The position numbers and the translations under genes were made by a program. A DNA stretch of 25,188 nt from a virus. Below are positions 16,780 through 24,200 of this stretch, piece by piece (position 1 is the first letter of the stretch; the number at the start of each line of letters is the position of its first letter). The stretch covers positions 1 to 25,188 of IMG/VR virus record IMGVR_UViG_3300003629_000016. One strand, 5' to 3'. Under the pieces are notes generated by a model. It worked only from the letters and a program-made list of their open reading frames with translations. It was not told where the DNA came from and did no database searches.

Positions 16780-16817
16780 TCATATATACTTGTAATCAGA
16801 GTCCCCCTTATAAAAGG
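16780..16817 (-). promoter_or_regulatory. Promoter/operator array P2 before protease-scaffold
   Basis: Read on the minus strand: a 12-bp box CCTTTTATAAGG (16817-16806), a 7-nt gap, TGATTAC (16798-16792), 2 nt, then GTATATATGA (16789-16780), and 21 nt to the ATG. The same elements with the same spacings occur before the small terminase gene. Either GTATATATGA is the TATA box of a nearly leaderless message, or the upstream box is the TATA box and the message has a leader of about 25 nt holding the AGGAGG site. The second reading explains the ribosome site better. Confidence 0.72.
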
Positions 16818-16822
16818 ACCTG

Positions 16823-17032
16823 TCATTTTTGCATTTTGTACGCGATACCAAACAGTATGATTGCTAATAGTGGCCATAATATCAACTCCGAAATCGCTAT
16901 TTTTGCCGCAAGGATGACCAGCAGTGACTCCATCCAGAAGACGGTAATCACACCGGCCACTGTCATGATTGCGGCGAGGATAGCGTTGTCCTCTAAATCT
17001 TCTTCGAAATCTTCGTATTCTTCGTCGTCCAT
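16823..17032 (-). CDS. Small membrane protein, acidic N terminus
   Basis: A 69-aa protein with a strongly acidic start (MDDEEYEDFEEDLEDN) and two hydrophobic segments: AILAAIMTVAGVITVFW and LLVILAAKIAISELILWPLL continuing to IILFGIAYKM. It ends in a short basic tail. A GAGGAG ribosome site precedes the ATG, 4 nt after the previous stop. The gene is paired with another membrane protein (88 aa) and sits just upstream of the P2 promoter. Small two-segment membrane proteins in tailed viruses are often holin-like, but archaeal tailed viruses have no well-defined holins and the position within head genes is unusual. No function is claimed. Confidence 0.72.
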   Translation of the reverse strand: MDDEEYEDFEEDLEDNAILAAIMTVAGVITVFWMESLLVILAAKIAISELILWPLLAIILFGIAYKMQK

Positions 17033-17036
17033 TGTT

Positions 17037-17303
17037 CTACTCCTCTGTCAATTCATTTGCCTTCTCTTCGACAACATCCCAGTACATCATTAGTAAGATG
17101 ACAGCAATCGTTGCGAGAAGGCCAATGATTGCTTTAAGCAGGAGAGAGCCTGTGATTAGCCCTACGATTACCGTAAACTCGAAGCCTACCGTTGCTCCAA
17201 GTAGTGCAGAGCCGAACACCCGTTTGCTAAGGATGTTGTCGAGGCGTTTCCTCCAGCCTTTCTCACCGATGAACGGCGAGCATCTTACCAAGAAGTCTTT
17301 CAT
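17037..17303 (-). CDS. Small membrane protein
   Basis: An 88-aa protein. A longer reading is possible upstream, but the ATG at 17303 lies one base after the stop of the previous gene with GAAGGA upstream, so the short form is chosen. After a basic start (MKDFLVRCSPFIGEKGWRKR) there are two hydrophobic segments, about 35-52 (SALLGATVGFEFTVIVGLIT) and 55-75 (LLLKAIIGLLATIAVILLMM), then an acidic tail DVVEEKANELTEE. The paired membrane genes are probably co-expressed. They may act at the cell membrane during assembly or release, but no family is recognised. Confidence 0.72.
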   Translation of the reverse strand: MKDFLVRCSPFIGEKGWRKRLDNILSKRVFGSALLGATVGFEFTVIVGLITGSLLLKAIIGLLATIAVILLMMYWDVVEEKANELTEE

Positions 17304-17304
17304 T

Positions 17305-17517
17305 TTAGTATCCTTCTTCTGTTGACATACCGAACGGTTGTGCGTCTGTGGCGTTTGCACCCGGCGCAAGTGCTACTGTTGCAATAGCCGTTGCACCGAG
17401 CGGTACTTGGCTTGTTGTGTCTCCAGCAAGCTCAAGCGATGCATCGTTCTTACCTGCTCTAATCAAGTCGTTTACTTCGTCGGGGTCAGTTGAATCTGAA
17501 CCGTATGGGTCTGGCAT
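17305..17517 (-). CDS. Hypothetical 70-aa protein in head module
   Basis: A small protein with an acidic N terminus (PDPYGSDSTDPDEVNDLIRA) and a hydrophobic beta-like stretch (LGATAIATVALAPGAN). The gene has a strong GAGGTGAT ribosome site before its ATG and fits tightly between the 207-aa gene and the first membrane protein, so it is judged real despite its size. The N-terminal and hydrophobic parts could form a small virion or connector component. No family is recognised. Confidence 0.65.
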   Translation of the reverse strand: MPDPYGSDSTDPDEVNDLIRAGKNDASLELAGDTTSQVPLGATAIATVALAPGANATDAQPFGMSTEEGY

Positions 17518-17528
17518 AAATTATCACC

Positions 17529-18152
17529 TCAGAAACGATTTCTCCAAGCTTCGGTTTGAAGTACCTCGTCCTTCATTGAAGCACAGAAGGCGCTTGGTCT
17601 GCTTATTTCCCCAGCCATGTCTGCACGGCACGTTGTAAACGTACCACCGAGTGACGACCACGCATCAAGAAGGATTAACCGTGCTGGCTTCTTGGCATCC
17701 TTCCAAGAGTCAGGGTAATCATCCCAACCAACACCGGGGTCATCAACACCCGGAATATTGATAAGTTCCTCCATCGAGTATGGGTCGTCCATCTTACTGT
17801 AGACAGAGGCTTCTTCACCATTTTGTGCAAGGTCCTTTGCGGCATCTTTCCCACCGGGACCATCAGGGAAGCTACCCTCACCTCCAATGTCGTCTTCAGA
17901 GACAGCACGAAGGCCGTCTTCAGTTCCGACAACATAAATAGGCTCTTCCTCAGAAGCCTCAAGCTCCTGAACACCATCGGATGTTGGGAAGTCGAAATTC
18001 TCTGTCATAAGTGAGGTAATCACAGCGGTTCCGCCGGGGTCGATTTCCACAATGTCTCCCTCACTCCATTCGGCCAATTCTGCAATACCGTACCCGTAGC
18101 TGAGTTCTTCAAAGAACCCGTCAGGGAATCCGGTAATCGTAACGTTTGTCAT
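17529..18152 (-). CDS. Conserved-looking 207-aa head-module protein, function unknown
   Basis: The ATG overlaps the portal-MuF stop (ATGA). Residues 1-95 are beta-rich: WSEGDIVEIDPGGTAVITSL, then EEEPIYVVGTEDGLRAVSED, which could be a small beta-barrel. Residues about 96-207 form a different, helical module with many Trp, Cys and aromatic residues: GKDAAKDLAQNGEEASVYSK, GWDDYPDSWKDAKKPARLIL, LDAWSSLGGTFTTCRADMAG and EISRPSAFCASMKDEVL. Two Cys (175, 190) and the WSSLGGTF and PSAFCASMKD segments are plausible signature residues. I do not recognise a named family. Genes in this place in other tailed viruses encode minor head or portal-associated proteins. Confidence 0.7.
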   Translation of the reverse strand: MTNVTITGFPDGFFEELSYGYGIAELAEWSEGDIVEIDPGGTAVITSLMTENFDFPTSDGVQELEASEEEPIYVVGTEDGLRAVSEDDIGGEGSFPDGPGGKDAAKDLAQNGEEASVYSKMDDPYSMEELINIPGVDDPGVGWDDYPDSWKDAKKPARLILLDAWSSLGGTFTTCRADMAGEISRPSAFCASMKDEVLQTEAWRNRF

Positions 18153-20494
18153 GTTTCTTCAACCTCGATTCCATATTTGTCTTCAAGTTGCTCAACTGTG
18201 TAGGATTCCCCACGCTTTGGTTCATAATCCTCAAGCTCTTCTTCAGTGATAGGAACAAGCTCTGTTCTGCAATTGAAGTGCCACGGTGGGGCGGCAGGCA
18301 TCGGCGCAAAGCCTTTGAACATCAATGCGTCAGGAACTTGGTCCTGCCACTGCTCAGACAAGTCTTCATCAAGGCGTGCGATGGCCTCTTGATGGACGCC
18401 ACAGCCTGCGAGATTTTCACAGAGTCGTGTCGTCTCAGGGCCACAGATGTTGATTGGTCGCACAGCCACTACGTCGTCATTCATCGAGAACTCGTTGAGC
18501 TTTGTGTTCTCAATGCTGTTCTGAATCTGCATCCGTGAAATTAAGTCACTGCGTTCACTAAGCTCGGCGTCATTGAAGTCGTTGCGGATGCGTTGGATAA
18601 TCGTATCGAAACTTTCTCCATTACCGACACCACGCTCAAGATGGCCACGCATACGTCGTCCAAACTCGTGTAGTGCATCACGAGTGGACTGCGTGACGTT
18701 CTGACCGTAGTTCTCGGCCTGCTGACGATGACGGAAGCCGAACGTCACGTCCATATCGACTTCCTGATTACGCTGTCCGAGCGTCTCTACAGTCTTTGCG
18801 ACGACAGCTTCCATAACAGCGTTGGACTTCTGTTGCGTCTCTTGCTGTCGTAGTGTCGTCTCAACTTCGGAGTTAGCCAAGTCGCTAAATCCAGCAAGTG
18901 CAGACTGTGGACTTCCCTGATAGCGACGTTCGACTTCTGACAAGACGTTCTCTCGGAACTCCATGAACGTATCCTGAAGTACATTAGAGAGGTCAGATTC
19001 CTCGTCACTCGTTGAGACGAATCGCGGGTCAGCAAGCTCTTCAGTGTCGTGGTCGTGTGATAACTCAGCTTCCCAAAGCTGTCGTGCCTGTTCAGAAGCT
19101 ACGTTATCTCCTTCTCCATCATCACCAGTCTGCTGGTTTCCTTGCGGATTCTGGTCATTTTGGCGACCCTGTGGGTTCTGGTCGTTCTGCCCGCCAGTCT
19201 TCGTGTCTCCGCCAACGTATCTAATCACATTGACGTTCTGTTGCTGAGGCATCTCATCTTCCTCAGGTGCGCCCACACGGAAGCGTAGGTTGCGTGCTTC
19301 CTCTTCACTGAGTCCGAACATCTGCTCTGCCTTCTGCTGAACAACCGGCGAGAGCTTGCTCTCAAACTCTCTGCGGCGTTCCTCAATCTGGCGTTGAGTG
19401 TCACGCTCTTGAGACTGCGTGACGAACTGGTTAATACTCGCCTCGTATGCACCAAGTGTGTACTTGGCCTTCGGCATGGCACTTAGAATCCAGTTCAAGT
19501 CGAACTCAAGATATTCAGCGATGTCAGCCACCTCGCCAGAGATGGTTTCAACGTCTACGTCGCCTCGAACACCTTGTTTCATGCCGGGGTGGAAATTGTC
19601 CATCTCGTGGGCCTGCATGAACGAGTCAATGTCGTTCCGGTCCCACGGAGCTTCTTCACTTCCGAACATGAAGAGCCAGAGCGGGTACGCCTTGCTGGAA
19701 ATGGCCTCGTCGTTGTCTCGGAGCTTCTTCTTCAGCCCTTCAATACGCTGGCTGACGCTCTCAAGACGGGACGTACCGAGTGCTTCACCAGTGTCTTCGT
19801 CTCTGGTAATCTTCAGCACTTCGTCCTTCGTGAAGTTAATCTCTTCAGAACCGCTTCCAGCGCCGCCTCCGCCGTATGCGGAGCGACTTGGACGAGTCTG
19901 CGTGTACGCCGCCGCAACGCCGTCTTCGGTCGTTGGAACGTCGTCAAACTCCTTCTCGTCGCCGGGCTGTAGAACCATATTCTGGTTCGGGCGCTTGTTA
20001 ATCTCCATCGTTTCAGCAGGAATGAACTTGAAGCCAAGAAGCTTCTCGCTATCTTCCTTTGCGTAGACCTTCTCGATAAAGACAGTACCCTTAACCTCAA
20101 TCTGGACAACAGCCTTCTTGATAAGCTCCGACATATTTTCATCAGTAAGACCACTGATGATAGCGGAACTGCGGAGCCAGTTAACAAGCTTCTTCAACTG
20201 CTCTTCGTCCAAGTCGGGAGACTCGACACGATAGCCCGGTTGAATTACTTCACGAGCGTAGCTCGTAATCGGCTCTCTAATAATCGGCGTCGTCTCGAAC
20301 TGCCGCCAGTACCGTCTGTACTGGTCTTTCGGCGGCTCGATGCTGTCAGGAGACGAATCAGATGAGAACGGACTCGAAGCGAACTTGTCTTCGCTACGTG
20401 GGTTCTTGTTAGTGGCACCCTCGTCCTGTAGAGATGCGACTTCTCGTGCCTTGTTCGCAATAAAGCTACTTAGTCGAGATTCTTTCTCACTCAT
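18149..20494 (-). CDS. Portal protein fused to MuF-like head morphogenesis domain
   Basis: A 781-aa protein. Residues about 55-415 match phage portals: YWRQFETTPIIREPITSYAR, helix VNWLRSSAIISGLTDENMSE, IEVKGTVFIEKVYAKEDSEK, the DEVLKITRDEDTGEALGTSR region, LESVSQRIEGLKKKLRDNDE and the long channel helix ending near 400. Residues 430-460 are a Gln/Asn/Gly linker with two copies of a NDQNPQG unit. Residues about 480-760 are helical and end in a MuF/minor head pattern: ERSDLISRMQIQNSIENTKL, CGPETTRLCENLAGCGVH and PPWHFNCRTELVPI. Portal is the entry channel for DNA, and MuF proteins are injected or assist capsid assembly. Usually the two are separate genes. Start overlaps the previous stop (ATGA). 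Confidence 0.85.
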   Translation of the reverse strand: MSEKESRLSSFIANKAREVASLQDEGATNKNPRSEDKFASSPFSSDSSPDSIEPPKDQYRRYWRQFETTPIIREPITSYAREVIQPGYRVESPDLDEEQLKKLVNWLRSSAIISGLTDENMSELIKKAVVQIEVKGTVFIEKVYAKEDSEKLLGFKFIPAETMEINKRPNQNMVLQPGDEKEFDDVPTTEDGVAAAYTQTRPSRSAYGGGGAGSGSEEINFTKDEVLKITRDEDTGEALGTSRLESVSQRIEGLKKKLRDNDEAISSKAYPLWLFMFGSEEAPWDRNDIDSFMQAHEMDNFHPGMKQGVRGDVDVETISGEVADIAEYLEFDLNWILSAMPKAKYTLGAYEASINQFVTQSQERDTQRQIEERRREFESKLSPVVQQKAEQMFGLSEEEARNLRFRVGAPEEDEMPQQQNVNVIRYVGGDTKTGGQNDQNPQGRQNDQNPQGNQQTGDDGEGDNVASEQARQLWEAELSHDHDTEELADPRFVSTSDEESDLSNVLQDTFMEFRENVLSEVERRYQGSPQSALAGFSDLANSEVETTLRQQETQQKSNAVMEAVVAKTVETLGQRNQEVDMDVTFGFRHRQQAENYGQNVTQSTRDALHEFGRRMRGHLERGVGNGESFDTIIQRIRNDFNDAELSERSDLISRMQIQNSIENTKLNEFSMNDDVVAVRPINICGPETTRLCENLAGCGVHQEAIARLDEDLSEQWQDQVPDALMFKGFAPMPAAPPWHFNCRTELVPITEEELEDYEPKRGESYTVEQLEDKYGIEVEET

Positions 20495-20847
20495 GCGAGT
20501 TGCTCCGTAATCTGAATTGTTACGTATCCATCACCGGGGAATGTGGTGATTTCACCGTCTCCATCTGTGATTTCTACTTCTCCTTCAAACGTACCGGGCG
20601 AATCCGTGTCGCTTCCATCGTCGGCCCACTCGTATTTGACCTTCCCTTGGTCTGCCGCCGTAACCGTCATGGTGGCATCGACCTTCGGTGAAGGTGCGCC
20701 TTCTTGACGCAAATGGAAACTGATGGACTGAACACTCGTCAAATCAACCGGCTTGTTTTCTCCGTCAAGCAACTTCGCACGGAAATTTGGTTCTGTGTCG
20801 CCCTCCTTGAGTACACTACCTCCGAGAATCTTAAGTGTTGTTGGCAT
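20491..20847 (-). CDS. Small Ig-like protein, BppU N-terminal-like
   Basis: A 118-aa beta protein between large terminase and portal. VDLTSVQSISFHLRQEGAPS, then VTAADQGKVKYEWADDGSDT and GTFEGEVEITDGDGEITTFP, ending in a DGYVTIQI strand, match the BppU_N-type pattern ('DLtg...v.f.l......G.v.Y.w.......G.Y..eve.....g....P'). In phages this Ig-like domain belongs to baseplate upper proteins and other surface attachments. Next to terminase and portal a capsid-surface or packaging-related role is also possible. A strong GAGGTGATTACA ribosome site precedes the ATG at 20847; its stop overlaps the portal start. Confidence 0.7.
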   Translation of the reverse strand: MPTTLKILGGSVLKEGDTEPNFRAKLLDGENKPVDLTSVQSISFHLRQEGAPSPKVDATMTVTAADQGKVKYEWADDGSDTDSPGTFEGEVEITDGDGEITTFPGDGYVTIQITEQLA

Positions 20848-20870
20848 TTGTAATCACCTCAAAACCACGC

Positions 20871-22298
20871 TTAACTTTGTACTTCCCCAAGCGTGAAGGG
20901 GCGCATACTCTCGCTGTCAGATGGTGTGGTGCGTGGTTTGTTCATGGCCCACACCGCAAGCGCAAGAGCGTCACAGTAGTCGTCGTGGCCGCTCTTGGCC
21001 GCCTCAATCTTCGTCTTATTAGTCGAGGTCTTACTGTACTCAAGCGAGAGAAGCTGTTCAACCATCTTTTCGTTGTCCGTATCAGACGTTGGAACGAACT
21101 GATACCGGATACTTTCGTTCTGGAATTTCTTCTTCAAATTGCTGTACAGATTTTGCTTCTTCTTGTTACTGGAGAACGCATACCCTTCGACCTTGCGGCC
21201 AAGCGAATCCTGTAATTCTTCAACAGGGTGCGCTCCAAGACCAGTCTCGTCAACCACAATTTTGTCGAAGTTCTGCGTTCGGTCGCGGTCCTTGATTTTC
21301 TGAATCGACTGTGATAGTGAAATATTGTATCCACTCACATCGTAGACGTTGCCGCTCCCATCAACTGAGATTAGCACTGTCTCGTCGTCGCCAGTGTGAG
21401 CAAGGTCAGCGCCGAGGTAACAGTCGTCTGTCTGCTTAGTCACAGCGCCACTCACAGCGATGTTATCATTACGAACCTCGTCGGCCTTGAAGTAGGCGTT
21501 CTCGGCGGAGACGAACTCTCCTTTAATCTCCTGTTCGAACTGAAGTGCTGTCAGGTCACGACGTTGTTCCTCAATCCAACTGTCCTGAACACGTTCGTTA
21601 TCCCACGTCGCGGCACGAGTAATGTGCCACTCGCCGGGAGCGTCCATCTTCTTCTTACAGTCGAAGCACGCTACGTGTTCGCCGCGCTTCGTCATGATTT
21701 CACCACATGACGGACAGTGCTGTTTAGAGTCCACAAAGCGTTCGTACAGATAGCCCTGTTGTCCACCGGGCGTCGAAGTCATGACGAATGTGTTGTCACC
21801 AACCGCAGTGAACTGAACAAGAACCTCTTGGAAAATCTGGTCCTTGATGTATGCCGCCTCGTCAACAATCAGCAAGTCGGCACCTTCTCCACGAATGGTA
21901 GAACCGTCTCGTCCAACCGGAAGGCACTTGATAATAGAGCCGTTACTGAAGTTAATCTCAGTTCGCGTCTGTCGGACAATTGAAGAGTCCCACTGTGCAT
22001 CATCGAGGTCGCTATTGCTGATTTGCTCCTTGACTGTACGGAAGAGGTTCATCGACTGGCGTTGTGCCCTTGCTGTAATGAGAACCTCTGCGTTCTTGTG
22101 AGTAAGCGCATACCACAGTGCAAGCCAAGCAGACGACAGTGACTTACCAACACGTCGCCCGGCGACGAACAGCCGCCGGTCTTCTCCACAATCGAGGAAC
22201 TCCTTCTGGTAATGGAACGGCTCCTCCCCGATAAACTTATTCACAAAGTAACTCGGGCTTTCAAGGAGTTTCTCGGCATCAAGTTCAGCAATATTCAT
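20871..22298 (-). CDS. Large terminase (ATPase and nuclease)
   Basis: Packaging motor subunit. With the GTG at 22307 it is 478 aa, but the ATG at 22298 is preferred because GTGTGATAACT lies at ribosome-site distance. Numbering from the GTG: Walker A at 49-56 (AGRRVGKS), Walker B LLIVDE at 145-150, and a coupling-type MTSTPGG at 176-182. A Cys4 zinc ribbon follows (C198, C201, C214, C217). The RNase H-like nuclease shows the Asp residues expected for metal binding: GADLAHTGDDE (D301), VVDETGLG (D353) and GHDDYCDALALA (D443/D446). The zinc ribbon between ATPase and nuclease is unusual but known in some terminases. Small terminase precedes it. Confidence 0.92.
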   Translation of the reverse strand: MNIAELDAEKLLESPSYFVNKFIGEEPFHYQKEFLDCGEDRRLFVAGRRVGKSLSSAWLALWYALTHKNAEVLITARAQRQSMNLFRTVKEQISNSDLDDAQWDSSIVRQTRTEINFSNGSIIKCLPVGRDGSTIRGEGADLLIVDEAAYIKDQIFQEVLVQFTAVGDNTFVMTSTPGGQQGYLYERFVDSKQHCPSCGEIMTKRGEHVACFDCKKKMDAPGEWHITRAATWDNERVQDSWIEEQRRDLTALQFEQEIKGEFVSAENAYFKADEVRNDNIAVSGAVTKQTDDCYLGADLAHTGDDETVLISVDGSGNVYDVSGYNISLSQSIQKIKDRDRTQNFDKIVVDETGLGAHPVEELQDSLGRKVEGYAFSSNKKKQNLYSNLKKKFQNESIRYQFVPTSDTDNEKMVEQLLSLEYSKTSTNKTKIEAAKSGHDDYCDALALAVWAMNKPRTTPSDSESMRPFTLGEVQS

Positions 22299-22322
22299 AG
22301 TTATCACACAAGACGACTTGTT

Positions 22323-22925
22323 CTACTCGTTCTCTTCCCGAAGTGCCGCAAGCTGTTCTGCAATCGACTTGTCTGCTTCAGCCTGTGCAGAGTCAGGGTC
22401 GTCAAGGATTCCGAGTTCCTTCATCTTCCGAGTCATCGTCCTGTCAAGACGGTCGTATGCCATGTTAACAGGATTCTCCTCGGCCTCTGTGACAAGCTCG
22501 CCGTTCTTGTCAGTTACAGGATTGCCGTCTTCATCGCGCACCATGTTTTCCTGAATGATGCCCTCTTCGGCAATGTAGTCATTGGCGTGGCGCTTCTTGT
22601 GCATATCAATCGCAATCTCACGCACCATCTGGAACTTCTGGAAGTTATCCTCGTCAAATGGTGCGTCGTCCATCATGGACTGCACAAGAGAGTCAACCCA
22701 CGCCTTTTGTTCAGCGGGCAAGTCGTTGTAGTAGTTGCTCCGCTGTGAATAAATACCATGCTTTTTCGCGTTCTGGTTTCCTTTCGGAGCGCCGCCTGCT
22801 CCTCCGTGGAACTTACACCGCCCATCGCCAGTGTGGTCAGTACCGTGGCCTGCGACAAGGCTACAGTACCCACCATCTCGGGTCTGAGCGTTACAGCGGC
22901 CCTCTACAGGTTCATCGTTGCTCAT
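22323..22925 (-). CDS. Small terminase subunit-like protein
   Basis: A 200-aa protein just before the large terminase. It starts with Cys/His residues (C11, C21, C37, H40) that could bind zinc, leading into HGGAGGAPKGNQNAKKHGIY, the HGG..kGN.NA.KHG motif found in many small-terminase-like and DNA-binding phage proteins. Helices follow (PAEQKAWVDSLVQSMMDDAP; FQKFQMVREIAIDMHKKRHA) and an acidic C terminus. Small terminase recognises the packaging start and loads the large subunit. A GGAGG site precedes the ATG at 22925, and the conserved promoter array P1 lies upstream, so this gene probably starts a late transcript. Confidence 0.83.
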   Translation of the reverse strand: MSNDEPVEGRCNAQTRDGGYCSLVAGHGTDHTGDGRCKFHGGAGGAPKGNQNAKKHGIYSQRSNYYNDLPAEQKAWVDSLVQSMMDDAPFDEDNFQKFQMVREIAIDMHKKRHANDYIAEEGIIQENMVRDEDGNPVTDKNGELVTEAEENPVNMAYDRLDRTMTRKMKELGILDDPDSAQAEADKSIAEQLAALREENE

Positions 22926-22946
22926 AAAATTGGCCTCCGTCGCTGT

Positions 22947-22984
22947 TCATATATACAAGTAATCACGACGACCCTTTTATAAGG
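22947..22984 (-). promoter_or_regulatory. Promoter/operator array P1 before small terminase
   Basis: Read on the minus strand: box CCTTATAAAAGG (22984-22973), 7-nt gap, TGATTAC (22965-22959), 2 nt, GTATATATGA (22956-22947), then 21 nt to the ATG at 22925. Elements and spacings match the array before the protease gene. The 12-bp box is the exact reverse complement of the one there, so it may be read by a symmetric factor or be a TATA box. The stop codon of the HNH gene (22979-22977) falls inside the box. Confidence 0.74.
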
Positions 22985-23618
22985 TCATTACTTCGTTGGG
23001 GTTGTTTGGTTCTGGACAACTAATTAGGCCTTGTTCAACTTTTCCGTGATGTTTTGGACATAAAGTAATCAAATTGCTCAGTTTATTTGATTCTTCTACA
23101 GTTTTTTGCTCATTTTCTCTAAATTTTCTGCGTGGGATTATATGATGAACTTGTGGATTTTGTTCATCTCCACAAATTCTACATTTTGAGTTATCTCTTT
23201 CAAGAGTCTTTTGTCGCTGTTCTTTCCAGTTTCTTCCAAATTCTCTTAGAGAATCTCCATCAATATAGAAGTGACATCTTTCTCCACTGTACCAATCTGT
23301 AAAACACTCATTGGAACAAAATTTACCTGAGTGTGGCGGTCTGTAAGAAAATCTTTCACCACAATTTTCACAAAGTGTGTGGCTAATATTCTTTGTCGTA
23401 CCTACTTTGTAGCAACTCCTCGAACAAAAGCGTCTATTCGGGTTTTGGCAACTGTAGTAAAAGAATAGTTCACCACATCTTTCACAGTGCCTATAATCTT
23501 GGTTCTCACTTTCTCGGCGGCTTTCTAACTCTTCCTGACACTCAAAACTACAAATAAGTATCCCTTCTGACTGAACAGTTTCGAAATCTGAGCCACATAT
23601 GTCACAACCTTTTATCAT
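22977..23618 (-). CDS. HNH endonuclease with three zinc ribbons
   Basis: A 213-aa protein, visibly AT-richer than the genes around it. Three CxxC...CxxxC modules lie in residues 1-105 (C5/C8-C23/C27, C45/C48-C65/C69, C83/C86-C101/C105). A linker helix (FGRNWKEQRQKTLERDN) leads to an HNH nuclease: CRICG (146-150), VHHIIPRRKF with catalytic-type H158/H159, NLITLC with N182, and CPKHHGKVEQG with H190/H191. HNH genes beside terminases can encode packaging cofactors (as in HK97-like phages), but the extra zinc ribbons and different composition look more like a free-standing mobile endonuclease. The gene reads into the P1 promoter box. ATG at 23618 follows CGGTGTC. Confidence 0.87.
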   Translation of the reverse strand: MIKGCDICGSDFETVQSEGILICSFECQEELESRRESENQDYRHCERCGELFFYYSCQNPNRRFCSRSCYKVGTTKNISHTLCENCGERFSYRPPHSGKFCSNECFTDWYSGERCHFYIDGDSLREFGRNWKEQRQKTLERDNSKCRICGDEQNPQVHHIIPRRKFRENEQKTVEESNKLSNLITLCPKHHGKVEQGLISCPEPNNPNEVMTL

Positions 23619-23633
23619 ATTTTTGACACCGCA

Positions 23634-24179
23634 TTAGAAGAATGACGTTCTCTCCCGAATAGCCTGCCTCATCTTCCGTAATTGTTTTGAGCCAACACCT
23701 GTCACTTCCATCAACTCCTTGAACTCGTCCTGTAAAATGATACGGTTCTCGTACTTCGTCGTGTTCTCGTCTCGTATGAGGCTGGCAGACGCCACCAGCA
23801 CTTGGTCCGTCGAAAAGGAGCCGAACTTCGTAAAGTCCACCTCACGAGCCATCTTCTTCAACTTCATGCGCTCGTGTTCAGCAAAATTAAGTTGGTCTGC
23901 AAAAAGTTTCGCGTCGTTCTGTTTTCCCGCCGCCCAATTCTGTGATGATTTGTCGCTATTTCGTTGCCCGTCAGCCAGTTGCCATAAATTGCGCCACTTC
24001 CCTTCTTGACTACTGGGTGCCTCCCAGTGATTGAATTTCGTGTGCATCATCGAACTGCCATTCTCCGCATCCGGCTGACTTTCATCAATCATTTCTGCAA
24101 TCTCCGAGGAGGTTCCGTCTCCCGGCTGTGCCTGTACATTCCGCTCTGCCAATTCCGCATATGCTTTATCAAGACTCAT
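23634..24179 (-). CDS. Hypothetical protein, possible cyclin-like DNA-binding C terminus
   Basis: A 181-aa protein, first gene of the leftward block. The N-terminal half is disordered-looking and Gln/Asn/Ser-rich. From about residue 100 it is helical: NFAEHERMKLKKMAREVDFT, FSTDQVLVASASLIRDEN, then ILQDEFKELMEVTGVGSKQL followed by RKMRQAIRERTSFF. The last part weakly resembles one cyclin repeat of archaeal TFB, with a helix-turn-helix-like ending, which would suggest a transcription or DNA-binding role. Position before terminase genes also allows a packaging role. No ribosome site is seen; TTTACAAA centred near -27 from the ATG suggests a leaderless message. Function is not established. Confidence 0.7.
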   Translation of the reverse strand: MSLDKAYAELAERNVQAQPGDGTSSEIAEMIDESQPDAENGSSMMHTKFNHWEAPSSQEGKWRNLWQLADGQRNSDKSSQNWAAGKQNDAKLFADQLNFAEHERMKLKKMAREVDFTKFGSFSTDQVLVASASLIRDENTTKYENRIILQDEFKELMEVTGVGSKQLRKMRQAIRERTSFF

Positions 24180-24200
24180 GTGTAAAAACCCGTTGGGTCA

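Noticed and set aside
17037-17369. Longer 110-aa form of the first membrane protein
   Set aside because: It would overlap the preceding gene by 65 bp; the ATG at 17303 abuts that gene's stop and has a better site.
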